Shown here piece by piece: positions 6,209 through 14,431 of a stretch of DNA of 15,111 nt; position 1 is the stretch's first letter; every line of letters begins with the position of its first letter. This stretch comes from CAUZEO01 sp963578625. GTDB lineage: Bacteria; Verrucomicrobiota; Kiritimatiellia; SLOV01. Both the position numbers and the translations under genes were made by a program. The notes below the pieces were generated by a model. The model was given only the letters and a program-made list of their open reading frames with translations. It was not told the DNA's origin and ran no database searches. Where the stretch lies: NCBI GenBank assembly GCA_963578625.1, contig CAUZEO010000092.1:1-15111 (forward strand), read 5' to 3'.

Positions 6209-8875
6209 CTACGGTCCCGCCCCGGTTCCGTCGAGCCTCACCAGCACCACAAGTTTTCGGCGCGCATAGTCCTCGGCCGATCCCGAAAATGTCCAATCGC
6301 TATGGATGCCCGGTGCGTTTCCAATACCAAGGTCATCCGTTCCGGGTGCGCCCCAGCGATTGTAGGCGAACACGGTGTCTCCGGATCTGTGAATCTGCAT
6401 GCTGCCGACCGTGCCGGCCCGACTCACTTCATCGCCGGCGTCGTAGGTCGAATCCGTGGCATTGGGAAGTTTCCTGACGTTGTTCGGCGAGTAATTGTAC
6501 CCCCAGAATTCGATAGATCCTTCCGAGAGTCCGACCCCGGTGGGAATGTAGACGTCGGCACTTGCGTAAATGTTCAGATTGGAAACCGGTTGTTGGAAGA
6601 TCACGCCCGTGGACCGTGCCGGCACGCCGACCTTGCCGATATGGTCCGTGAATGAATCCATGGAAACGTAGACCCAGGTGAAGGGCCCGTTGACGGAAGT
6701 CTGGAGTTCGAGATAGTAGGCGACTCTGTCGAACGGCCCCGAAAATCTGCCCGATAAGTTTCGCTCGTACGGAACACGGTTGGTTTGCCCGAACGCGAAA
6801 TCCTCTTCCAGTTCCAGCGAATAGATCAGCTCGTATTCCTGCGCTTCGGGCACGAGAGCAAACACGTTGTCGACAACCGTCGTGAGCGCGACGGACGAGG
6901 ACCATTCGGAGGTTGCGCCCGGGTTGCGTGCGGCGACGGCGTACTCGTAGGCCCCACCTGGGTCCGTATCCATATCCACATAAAACGTGTCATGCACCAG
7001 GTCCGGCGCCTCATCGTCTCGGCGGACCAGGTAGGAGGTGGCGTTGGTTGCGGCGACCCATCGTAATTCTACCCGGGTGCCGGATCGAACCTGTACGGTC
7101 AGGCCGGTGGGGAGTGCCGGGGGGGGCGGAACAGGAGGGGTTTCTACATGGACGGACGCCGACCAGGTTGAAATGCCACCGCTATTCTCGGCGGCCAGTT
7201 GATAGAGGTACCCCGTATCCGCGTTCGGAACCGTGTCATGAAATTCATTCTGTTCCGTGATTCCCACGACGATGCCGTCTCTTTGAATGAGAAAACTCAC
7301 TGCTTCCACATCCGCAGCCCACGTCAAGTCCACCTGTTCGCACGATTGTCCGTGTGCCCGCAGTTGTTGGGGAGTTCCCGGCGGCTCATGGAGAATCGGT
7401 AAACTGCTGAAACTGAGCAAACCGAATCCGGCCGAGTTTGTTATCCAGGGGCCGGAAAATGCGTGGCCGCGATAGGAAACGCCTTGTGCGCCATGCGCAA
7501 CCTCATCCAATTCGAGGATCACCTGGTTGCCTTGCGCTATACCGTTCGTAACCAGAATGTCCGCGCCATCAATGCGAAAATCCGCATGGGCGCCGGCATC
7601 CCAGGTGAGAACGTCGTTGGTACTAACCGTTTCGACGATGACTCGGGACGGATATCCGGGTGCGAGTCGAGCCGAGAAAGGGCGGGGCGGCCGGACCGGA
7701 TTGGCTGCCGGCGAAGTCCGATAGAGATCGGACGAAACCATCCAGGCCATCATTTCTCCCAGTCGTTCGTACCCATCGGGAAACGCATAGTGGCAGCCGT
7801 CGTGCTGGTTGATGCCGCTGGTGGAAACCAGGGTTACATCATTATACCGCTCGCCGAAGCGGCGCTGAACCTCTCGAAGCCCCAAATCCCATGCCTCTAC
7901 GCCGCACCCTTCTCGAACCTGGATCACGTATATGCGTTCCAAGGCGGGGTAATCTTCCCGCCACGCCGCGTGAATCGCGTCGAAGCCCGCCTGGTGCGCC
8001 GCGGCGTCTCCTTCATCGCTTTCCCCCTGGTACCAGAATATGGCCCGCGCGGACTCCTTCGCTCCCGCCAGCTCCGCGCGGTGCAAAAGCCGCCCGTAGT
8101 TCGTATGGAGTGCGGTGGGATCGTTCGCGCTCCGTCGGAAAAAGCCAATGGACTTTTCACGATCGGCGCCGTTCAGAATGCCGATTGGAATGCCGTGTGT
8201 TTTTACCAGCTCCGCGCCCAGGCGGAGTGCCCATTGTCCGACTGCGCCGGGGCCCTCCCATTGATCCCCTTCCGCAACGTGCCATTCGGGATCCGACTTC
8301 ATCGTACGAATTCGCGCGTCGCGAGTGCCGAAAGAGCGGAGAAACGTATGTTGAAACTGGTTGGCTTCGCCGGCGCGTCGTCCTGCCAATGCATTCGACC
8401 CGCCGTTCACCAGGTAGATATCACCGCAGGTTATCTGATCGAACCTGGCGGCGGCCACCGCACGCTTCCGACGTGCGAGAAAGACTTCGAATCGATAATT
8501 CGCCAGTTCCGCGGGGATCGCAATTTCGAAATCGAAACCGGCCGGACCGCCCTCGAATTGCAGCGGTTTGGAGATCTCGTCGCCCCATCGCGTATTCTGG
8601 CGAAACGCGCGGAGGCGAATCTCACGGTACCGGCTGTTTGTAACACGACCCGAAAAGCGGACGATTCCTTGTTGGGTAGCCAGGTCGCGAGGCACCACCT
8701 GCCCATTTCTGGGCCCCTGGGTGAAGACGATGTCGTCTTCCGGACCCGCGACTGCGGAGAGCGAACTCATCAGAAGGGTACCCATTGCGGCGGCGAGAAG
8801 GAGCGTACCGGTTCGGTTCGTGGATTGCCGCAAATAGATCGGGGCGCCGGGGGCGTACTGGGTTGGCAGGATCAT
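6209..8875 (-). CDS. secreted SGNH sialate O-acetylesterase-like protein with two Fn3 domains
   Basis: This 888-residue exported protein has a signal peptide ending near residue 43 (SLSAVA-G). An SGNH esterase domain of the SASA/DUF303 type spans about 50-385. Its nucleophile block is GGSNA with Ser160 (families usually have GQSN), the next is FWYQGESD (280-287), and the last is the Asp359-x-x-His362 dyad in HDGCHYAFPDGYERLG. A beta-rich linker (about 395-495) leads to two fibronectin type III repeats (about 500-580 and 588-668). These are split by a Pro-rich hinge and followed by a beta-rich C-terminal domain (about 672-888). Such proteins remove O-acetyl groups from sialic acid or plant and algal polysaccharides; the substrate here is unknown. 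ATG 8875 gives an unusually long N-region. An in-frame TTG at 8833 would give a shorter, more typical signal peptide. It is the first gene of the minus-strand unit. Confidence 0.85.
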   Translation of the reverse strand: MILPTQYAPGAPIYLRQSTNRTGTLLLAAAMGTLLMSSLSAVAGPEDDIVFTQGPRNGQVVPRDLATQQGIVRFSGRVTNSRYREIRLRAFRQNTRWGDEISKPLQFEGGPAGFDFEIAIPAELANYRFEVFLARRKRAVAAARFDQITCGDIYLVNGGSNALAGRRAGEANQFQHTFLRSFGTRDARIRTMKSDPEWHVAEGDQWEGPGAVGQWALRLGAELVKTHGIPIGILNGADREKSIGFFRRSANDPTALHTNYGRLLHRAELAGAKESARAIFWYQGESDEGDAAAHQAGFDAIHAAWREDYPALERIYVIQVREGCGVEAWDLGLREVQRRFGERYNDVTLVSTSGINQHDGCHYAFPDGYERLGEMMAWMVSSDLYRTSPAANPVRPPRPFSARLAPGYPSRVIVETVSTNDVLTWDAGAHADFRIDGADILVTNGIAQGNQVILELDEVAHGAQGVSYRGHAFSGPWITNSAGFGLLSFSSLPILHEPPGTPQQLRAHGQSCEQVDLTWAADVEAVSFLIQRDGIVVGITEQNEFHDTVPNADTGYLYQLAAENSGGISTWSASVHVETPPVPPPPALPTGLTVQVRSGTRVELRWVAATNATSYLVRRDDEAPDLVHDTFYVDMDTDPGGAYEYAVAARNPGATSEWSSSVALTTVVDNVFALVPEAQEYELIYSLELEEDFAFGQTNRVPYERNLSGRFSGPFDRVAYYLELQTSVNGPFTWVYVSMDSFTDHIGKVGVPARSTGVIFQQPVSNLNIYASADVYIPTGVGLSEGSIEFWGYNYSPNNVRKLPNATDSTYDAGDEVSRAGTVGSMQIHRSGDTVFAYNRWGAPGTDDLGIGNAPGIHSDWTFSGSAEDYARRKLVVLVRLDGTGAGP

Positions 8876-8886
8876 GTCGTGCGATG

Positions 8887-8915
8887 ATTCAACAGCGTGG
8901 CCCCGACACTTTCAA
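8887..8915 (-). promoter_or_regulatory. weak sigma70-like promoter candidate for the minus-strand unit
   Basis: Read on the minus strand, TTGAAA (8915-8910) and TTGAAT (8892-8887) are separated by 17 bases. They match the -35 box at 5 of 6 and the -10 box at 4 of 6 positions. Transcription would begin near 8880. That leaves only a few bases before ATG 8875, but about 47 bases before the alternative TTG start at 8833. The -10 box is poor, so this is a candidate only. Confidence 0.25.
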
Positions 8916-8945
8916 GCCCACGCGCCTACAATCGTAGGGTTCACA

Positions 8946-8974
8946 TTGCTTTCCAAGGGCAGAGTGTCTATACT
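8946..8974 (+). promoter_or_regulatory. sigma70-like promoter for the DUF6941-lpxL-kinase-OPT unit
   Basis: TTGCTT (8946-8951) and TATACT (8969-8974) are 17 bases apart. The -10 box matches the consensus at 5 of 6 positions and the -35 box keeps TTG. The expected transcript start is near 8981, giving a leader of about 15 bases to ATG 8996. The position supports ATG 8996 over the upstream in-frame ATG at 8897, which would lie before the promoter. Confidence 0.45.
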
Positions 8975-8995
8975 CCTGACGATTCGACAGATGCC

Positions 8996-9409
8996 ATGAT
9001 CCCTGATCTCCAAGCCAGTATTCTCTGCGACGACGTCCGACAGGAGCGGAATGGAAAATTCATCCTCATCGGGCTGTTCGAAGCAATTGTTGCCCAATCC
9101 ATGCCGGTCCGTTACCCACGGTTGTTCATGGTTACAAGATGGTGCAGCGGTCAGGGTGAGTTTCAGCAGGCGACCCGGATTCTGAAGCCGGAACAGGGCG
9201 AAATTCTGGTCGAAGGAAAGGTCATCCCGGTCCGGCTGCCGTCGCCCGAGGCCACCGCCACCAATCTCGAGGTTTTTCTGAACGTATCCTTCGAGACGGC
9301 GGGGACCCATTGGATCGAAATCCTTCTCGACGATGATCTCATCTTACGATACCCCCTGCGTGTTACGAAGACGAGGGAGCCGGTTCGAGATTCTGGAGAA
9401 AATGCCTGA
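8996..9409 (+). CDS. DUF6941 family protein
   Basis: This 137-residue soluble protein begins 'MIPDLQASILCDDVRQE' and continues 'NGKFILIGLFEAI'. This is the hallmark opening of DUF6941 proteins ('.LLCDDVR.E..GK..LIGIF'). The rest alternates short beta strands and ends in a strand pair (EILLDDDLILRYPLRV), suggesting a compact beta-sandwich. It has no membrane segment or signal peptide. No function is established for the family. I use ATG 8996 because the conserved region starts there and a promoter lies just before it. The frame is open back to ATG 8897, but those 33 residues look unlike protein-coding sequence and overlap the control region. The acyltransferase gene starts 30 bases after its stop, so both probably share a transcript. 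Confidence 0.8.
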   Translation: MIPDLQASILCDDVRQERNGKFILIGLFEAIVAQSMPVRYPRLFMVTRWCSGQGEFQQATRILKPEQGEILVEGKVIPVRLPSPEATATNLEVFLNVSFETAGTHWIEILLDDDLILRYPLRVTKTREPVRDSGENA

Positions 9410-9439
9410 CCCGGGATCCGGGCGAGTGATGCGGATCGA

Positions 9440-10360
9440 ATGCATCGACCGAAGCACATCATCGAGTACATTTGCGTACGCACAGTTGCCGGCGTGTTCA
9501 ACCTGATACCGGCACGAATCGCCTATTCCATAACCTGGGCGATTGCCTGGACGGGGCACTACATCATCAGATTTCGGCGGGGCATCGCCGTGGAACGGAT
9601 TACCGAAGTATTCGGAGACGAATTCACCCCCGCGGAATGCAGGGGCATTGCATGGAAATCGTGGTTGAATTTCTGTTACTCGATGACTGATGTGCTGCGG
9701 ATGCGACGGCTTACTCGCGAAATCGTCATGAAATCGGTGGTTAATGCGGAAGCCAGAATTAAGGACATGCGGGCCAGCACGGCGGACGGCCGCGGATTGG
9801 TGATCGGTACTCCTCACTCCGGAAGCTGGGATTATGCGGGCGTTGCGTGTCATCTCTGCGGGTTGCCGATGTTCTTCATGGCTCGCAGACAGAAGAATCC
9901 TCTGGTTGATGAATACTTGAATCGGATGCGTGGTGTGACGGGCATCGATACGGTGCTCAATGACACCCACGCGCTGCGGCAGGTGATCACGCGACTTAAA
10001 GCGGGAAAGTTTTTGGCAATTCTTCCGGATGTCCGGTCGTCGACGGTTTCGCTGTCGATTCGGTTTCTGGGAGGAACCGCGAACCTGGGTGCCGGCGCCG
10101 CAATGTTTTCGCGACAGGCCGGCGTGCCGATTCTGCCTTTCGTCACCATCCGGGAGAAATGGAATCTTCACCGGTGGTATCTTGAAGAAGTTATCCATCC
10201 CGATCCTGCGATGGAGAAGCGGGAAGACTGGCAGCGCATGACGCAGCTCTGCATCGCGAGAATCGAGCCGACGATTCGCCGGCATCCTGAGTGCTACTTC
10301 TGGTACAACAAACGGTGGGTTCTCGATCCGCTTCAAGATGAGAGTAGTGCCTCTTCATGA
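9440..10360 (+). CDS. lysophospholipid acyltransferase, LpxL/HtrB type (lipid A acyltransferase)
   Basis: This 306-residue membrane-associated acyltransferase has an N-terminal hydrophobic anchor (about residues 15-43) and the catalytic HX4D motif as His126-Asp131 in TPHSGSWDYAG. It also keeps the family blocks 'FF(M)ARRQKNPLVDEYLNRMR' (about 145-164), 'LAILPDVRSS' with an Asp where LpxL has 'DQD', 'FLGG.A....GAA..SR..GVPILPF' and 'CYFWYNKRW' near the end, equivalent to 'P..Y.W.H.RW'. LpxL/LpxM enzymes add secondary acyl chains to lipid A at the cytoplasmic face of the inner membrane. Which acyl position this one serves is not readable, so I give no symbol. Its stop overlaps the kinase start by four bases (ATGA), which implies coupled translation. 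There is no clear ribosome-binding site before ATG 9440. Confidence 0.88.
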   Translation: MHRPKHIIEYICVRTVAGVFNLIPARIAYSITWAIAWTGHYIIRFRRGIAVERITEVFGDEFTPAECRGIAWKSWLNFCYSMTDVLRMRRLTREIVMKSVVNAEARIKDMRASTADGRGLVIGTPHSGSWDYAGVACHLCGLPMFFMARRQKNPLVDEYLNRMRGVTGIDTVLNDTHALRQVITRLKAGKFLAILPDVRSSTVSLSIRFLGGTANLGAGAAMFSRQAGVPILPFVTIREKWNLHRWYLEEVIHPDPAMEKREDWQRMTQLCIARIEPTIRRHPECYFWYNKRWVLDPLQDESSASS

Positions 10361-12501
10361 GGCTTGAATTCTATTGTCCTGATTGTACTACGGTGATCGA
10401 AGCCGATGGGCTGCTGCCCGGAACCAGCATGATCTGCCCGGGTTGTCGAGAGGAGATCGAGGTTCCCGCGTATCCGATTGGACCGGGCACAACCATCTCC
10501 GGCTACCGAATTGTCGACAAAATCGGTGTTGGGGGGATGGGGGGCGTATATCTCGCGGAGCAGACATCCATGAGCAGGCACGTCGCCCTCAAGGTTCTGC
10601 CCCCTGCATTGTATGAAGACTCGTCGTTTCTCGAGAGATTTCTAGGCGAGGTGCGTATGCTGGGAGCGCTCCGCCATCCGAACATCGCAACCGCCTACGA
10701 TGCCGGCAGTGAGAACAATGTTCACTACCTCGCGATGGAGTACATCGACGGGCACGATTTGCATGCCCTGATTCAGCGCGAAGGGGCGATGGAGGAAGGC
10801 GAAGCACTGCGGATCGCAATTCGAATCGCAGACGGACTGCAGTACGCCTGGACGCGAGACCGCCTGGTCCACCGAGATATCAAGCCCAGCAATATTATGA
10901 TCGACCGGTATGGGGGGATAAAGATCCTCGATCTCGGTGTTTCCATTTCAGGCACCGTAGATTCCGGCACGAATGACGAGGAGCAGGCAGTTCTCGGCAC
11001 GCCGCAATACATGTCGCCGGAGCAGGCGGGCGAGATCGGGTCCGTCGACGTCCGCGCCGACATTTATTCGCTGGGCGCCACGCTCTATCATATGGTGACC
11101 GGGCAGCCTCCGTTTATCGAAGAATCGCTCGCCGCCCTCGTGGACGGCAGTAGCGATGTCCGGGCGCCGTCGGCGCGCGACTTCAATCCGAAGGTATCGC
11201 GCGCGTGTGCCGTGCTGATTGAGATCATGATGGCGCGCGATCCGGCCGATCGGCAGAGCGATTGGGAAGCTTGCCGCCAGGACATGGAACTTGTCGTGGA
11301 ACGAAAACTCCCTGCCACCATGCGCCCCGCGCCGGATGAATCGATGGCCGCGCGACCTCGGTCCGATGCTCCGGTGATGCGAAGTTATGCTGCTCCGGCC
11401 GAAAGTCACCGGCCACGGGTTCTACAGCACGTGGTGGTCGCATTGTTCGTCGTGTTCATGCTCGTTTACCTGTTCCTGTGGTTCAGCGAGATCAACCGGC
11501 CTGCACCGCAGGAAAATGGCGTCGCGCCTGCCCATGAAATGTCTCCCAAACTTGATCTTCCCGAGGAATCAGCTCGGGAGGAGGAAATCCAGGCCGTGCG
11601 CCGGGGCTGGGACGCCATCGAATCTGCGCTGCAGTCAGGCGTCCGGTCATCGCCGGAAATAGTAGAGGCCATTGAGGGCATACGCGTGAAGGCGCGTCGG
11701 CTGGGTTCACGCGAAATCCTTGCCGAAATTGAGAAAGTGAAAGAGAAACTCCGTGCGCAGGGTGTCGAGAGTCTACAGCGGGTGATGGCGCAACTCGAAG
11801 GACGGGTAAAACCACTGATCGACACAGGGCAATTCGAAGAAGCAGCACGGCAATTCAGAACGTACGACGGACCGATGAAGGTCATGACCGCCACCATGCG
11901 GGTCAAGCGCGCCGAGGAAATCGCCTTAATGGGGGTCAGTCTGCATGCGGATCGCTACGCTAAAATTCTACGGAACATCGCGTCGCTCATTGTTTCCAAT
12001 TCCCCCCAACAGGAGGTTCTCGCCTCTCTTGCCGCCGCACGGAAAAACGCAACATCCTCCACCGTAACCGAGCGATTGGCGGCGGCGGAGGAGGAATTTA
12101 GGGCGGCGCGGAGAAGCCAGGCCCAGATCATTCCGACGTATGCCGAAGACGTGGGGAGCGAAATTTTTGTGTTGCTGCGCATCGGCACCCGGAAGCTCCG
12201 GATCGACAGCGTGTCCCCAACGCGCGTCCAGACATCGGAGCGATCTCAGGATGGCGACCGCGTACGCGAATTTCAGCTTTCTGACTTGAGCGTTGAGGAG
12301 CGAATTTCGCGCCTCGGAAGAATCGCGGACCCATCGACGATCATGATGCGCGGGCTGCTTTCGCTTCAACGGGATGAAGAGGAAGCGGGTAGATTATTGA
12401 CCAAGTCCGGTAGCGAACTCGCCCAGGCGGTCGCGGATCGTCTCCGGCACCGGCAGGAAGCTGCTGCAGAAGCGACGCGGGCCCAAACCCAGTCGCCATA
12501 G
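10357..12501 (+). CDS. transmembrane Ser/Thr protein kinase with N-terminal zinc ribbon
   Basis: This 714-residue protein has four parts. A zinc ribbon comes first (Cys7, Cys10, Cys27, Cys30, then 'EVP'). A Hanks-type kinase domain spans about 50-315, with Gly loop IGVGGMGGVYLA (56-67), Lys79 in VALKV, Glu98, catalytic HRDIKPSN (172-179), metal-binding DLG (192-194), and GTPQYMSPEQ (214-223). All catalytic residues are present, so it should be active. One transmembrane helix lies at about 357-377. The C-terminal region of about 335 residues outside the inner membrane has long charged coiled-coil helices (about 400-510 and 560-590), a small strand-rich segment ('IFVLLRIGTRKLRIDSVS' to 'FQLSDLSVEERISRL', about 606-653) and a helical tail. 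No PASTA, WD40 or TPR sensor repeats are seen. It is translationally coupled to the acyltransferase upstream and lies 7 bp before the OPT transporter. Confidence 0.92.
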   Translation: MRLEFYCPDCTTVIEADGLLPGTSMICPGCREEIEVPAYPIGPGTTISGYRIVDKIGVGGMGGVYLAEQTSMSRHVALKVLPPALYEDSSFLERFLGEVRMLGALRHPNIATAYDAGSENNVHYLAMEYIDGHDLHALIQREGAMEEGEALRIAIRIADGLQYAWTRDRLVHRDIKPSNIMIDRYGGIKILDLGVSISGTVDSGTNDEEQAVLGTPQYMSPEQAGEIGSVDVRADIYSLGATLYHMVTGQPPFIEESLAALVDGSSDVRAPSARDFNPKVSRACAVLIEIMMARDPADRQSDWEACRQDMELVVERKLPATMRPAPDESMAARPRSDAPVMRSYAAPAESHRPRVLQHVVVALFVVFMLVYLFLWFSEINRPAPQENGVAPAHEMSPKLDLPEESAREEEIQAVRRGWDAIESALQSGVRSSPEIVEAIEGIRVKARRLGSREILAEIEKVKEKLRAQGVESLQRVMAQLEGRVKPLIDTGQFEEAARQFRTYDGPMKVMTATMRVKRAEEIALMGVSLHADRYAKILRNIASLIVSNSPQQEVLASLAAARKNATSSTVTERLAAAEEEFRAARRSQAQIIPTYAEDVGSEIFVLLRIGTRKLRIDSVSPTRVQTSERSQDGDRVREFQLSDLSVEERISRLGRIADPSTIMMRGLLSLQRDEEEAGRLLTKSGSELAQAVADRLRHRQEAAAEATRAQTQSP

Positions 12502-12508
12502 CAATCGT

Positions 12509-14416
12509 ATGATGAACCAGAATTCATCCGAGCTTACGTTCCGCGCAATCCTGCTGGGCATCGTCCTTTCCGTCGTGCTGGCGGCGGCCAATGTCTATCT
12601 CGGATTGAAGGTGGGAATGACGGTGTCCGCTTCGATTCCTGCCGCGGTTGTTTCCATGGGTCTGCTTCGTCTCCTGCGCCGGTCGAACATCCTGGAGAAC
12701 AACCAGGTGCAGACGGCTGCAAGCGCGGGGGAGTCACTGGCGGCGGGCGTCATTTTCACGTTCCCTGCTCTGTTGCTTCTGGGCTATTGGGACCGTTTTT
12801 CGTATTCGCAGGTTACTTTGTTGGCGCTCTGCGGCGGCATTCTTGGTGTGGTGTTCAGTGTGCCCCTGCGCCGGGTTCTGCTTTCGCAGCCGGGGCTGAC
12901 GTTTCCCGAGGGTGTGGCGACCGCTCACGTGCTGCGTGCAGGCCACGAGACCGGACTGGGGATCACTGCATTGATTGCCGGATGCCTATGGGGAGGGTTC
13001 ATGAAGATATGCCAGTCGGGGTTTCATCTTCTGGCGGACTCAATTACCCGTGGGGTGTCGATTCGCGGCGGAGTGTTCGCCGGCGGTTGCGATCTTTCCG
13101 CGGCGTTGCTTGCGGTGGGTTATATCGTGCGCCTGAATATCGCCGTGCTTGTGTTTGCGGGGGGCGCCCTGGCCTGGGGTATTGCGATTCCGATCTACAC
13201 TTTTATGCATGGAACACCGGTGTCGGATGGGGAGACGCTCACCGGTTATGCTGCGGCGATCGAAATCTGGTCTTCCGAAATTCGATACCTCGGGGTTGGC
13301 GCGATGCTGGTCGGGGGTCTTTGGGCGCTGGTCTCTCTGGCCGGCCCAATACGCAGCGCCTTGAACGCTATCAGCGGCAAGCGGACCAAAGTGGAAGGGG
13401 AGCGCGACACGCCCGGTTGGGTTCTCCTGGTAGCTCTGGCCGTCACCGCGGCGATTCTCCCGTTTCTCTATCGATGGGTCCTGTACGGGACGGGAGAGGA
13501 CGCCGGATTCCTCGTGCCAATCCTCGCGCTGTTGTTTGCCCTGGTCGCGGGATTTCTCTTTTCCGCGGTCGCCGGCTACATGGCCGGACTTGTCGGCTCG
13601 TCCAACAATCCGGTTTCCGGCGTGACCATTGCCACGATACTTCTCACCGCACTGACAATCCTGGCCGTGACAGGTTCGGAGAATGCGTTGGATGGCGCTG
13701 CCGCGGCGATCCTGGTGGGAGCGGTGGTGTGCTGTGCCGCGGCAATTTCCGGCGATAACCTGCAGGACCTCAAGACCGGGGAAATCCTCGGAGCGACGCC
13801 GTGGCGCCAGCAGCTCATGCAGATCCTCGGTGTGGTGTTTGCAGCACTAACGCTGGCCCCGGTGCTGAATGTCTTGTATGACGCATATGGCTTCGGCGAC
13901 CGGCTGCCGCGCGCGGATATGGATCCCGGTGCGGCCTTGGCCGCACCGCAGGCGACGTTGATGAAATCGGTGGCGGGGGGAGTGTTTGCGGGCGATTTGC
14001 CGTGGGGCATCGTGATCCTCGGAGCGGGCATCGCTGTCCTCGTGATCCTCTGCGACCAGGTGTTGAAGGCGCGTGACGCGGCGTTCCGCATACCAGTGCT
14101 CGCCGTGGCGGTGGGCATTTACCTTCCCATAGAGTTGACCGTGCCGATCGCGCTGGGCGGTTTGCTCGCCGGCGCGGTGAAGCGCGAGGCCAGCCTCCCG
14201 GTTGTCGCCGGATTGTTATTTGCATCCGGACTAATCGCGGGCGAAGCGCTCGCCGGCATCGGTCTCGCCATTCCATTTGCACTGCTGAAGAGCACCGATG
14301 TCCTGAGCATTGATCTTGGCGGACTCACCTGGATTCCGACCGTGCTTGGGCTCATTGCCTTCGCCCTCACCGCTTACGTCTTTCGCCGGCTACATGGAGA
14401 CCGGGAGCAGGGGTGA
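12509..14416 (+). CDS. OPT family oligopeptide transporter
   Basis: This 635-residue polytopic protein (about 14-16 hydrophobic segments from residue 13 to 625) carries OPT signatures. They are 'AANVYLGLKVGMTVSASIP' (26-44), 'NNQVQTAASAGESLAAG' (64-80), 'LTFPEG.A.A.VL' (130-142), 'GSSNNPVSGVTIAT' (363-376) and 'GDNLQDLKTGEILGATPWRQQ' (415-435). OPT proteins import small peptides, modified peptides including glutathione in yeast and plants, or metal-chelate siderophores by proton coupling. The bacterial substrate is usually unknown. Length and motifs are complete. Two Met codons (12509, 12512) start the frame and neither has a visible ribosome-binding site. It begins 7 bases after the kinase stop and is probably the last gene of the plus-strand unit. 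No T-run terminator follows. Confidence 0.92.
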   Translation: MMNQNSSELTFRAILLGIVLSVVLAAANVYLGLKVGMTVSASIPAAVVSMGLLRLLRRSNILENNQVQTAASAGESLAAGVIFTFPALLLLGYWDRFSYSQVTLLALCGGILGVVFSVPLRRVLLSQPGLTFPEGVATAHVLRAGHETGLGITALIAGCLWGGFMKICQSGFHLLADSITRGVSIRGGVFAGGCDLSAALLAVGYIVRLNIAVLVFAGGALAWGIAIPIYTFMHGTPVSDGETLTGYAAAIEIWSSEIRYLGVGAMLVGGLWALVSLAGPIRSALNAISGKRTKVEGERDTPGWVLLVALAVTAAILPFLYRWVLYGTGEDAGFLVPILALLFALVAGFLFSAVAGYMAGLVGSSNNPVSGVTIATILLTALTILAVTGSENALDGAAAAILVGAVVCCAAAISGDNLQDLKTGEILGATPWRQQLMQILGVVFAALTLAPVLNVLYDAYGFGDRLPRADMDPGAALAAPQATLMKSVAGGVFAGDLPWGIVILGAGIAVLVILCDQVLKARDAAFRIPVLAVAVGIYLPIELTVPIALGGLLAGAVKREASLPVVAGLLFASGLIAGEALAGIGLAIPFALLKSTDVLSIDLGGLTWIPTVLGLIAFALTAYVFRRLHGDREQG

Positions 14417-14431
14417 TCCATCCGCCGATTA

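Noticed and set aside
7463..8887. Long open frame of 474 codons on the plus strand
   Set aside because: It is antisense to the SGNH esterase, has no recognisable motif, and its composition reads like a mirror of GC-rich codons. The minus-strand frame has a signal peptide and catalytic blocks.
8897..8995. Upstream start for the DUF6941 protein
   Set aside because: It would place the start before the promoter boxes at 8946-8974 and add 33 residues with no family similarity.
9344..10336. Long open frame of 330 codons on the minus strand
   Set aside because: It is antisense to the acyltransferase, rich in Arg/His/Pro and without any domain. The plus frame carries HX4D and other LpxL motifs.
12787..13758. 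323-codon plus-strand frame within the OPT gene
   Set aside because: Out-of-frame shadow, rich in Arg/Gly/Cys. The other frame has the full OPT signature.
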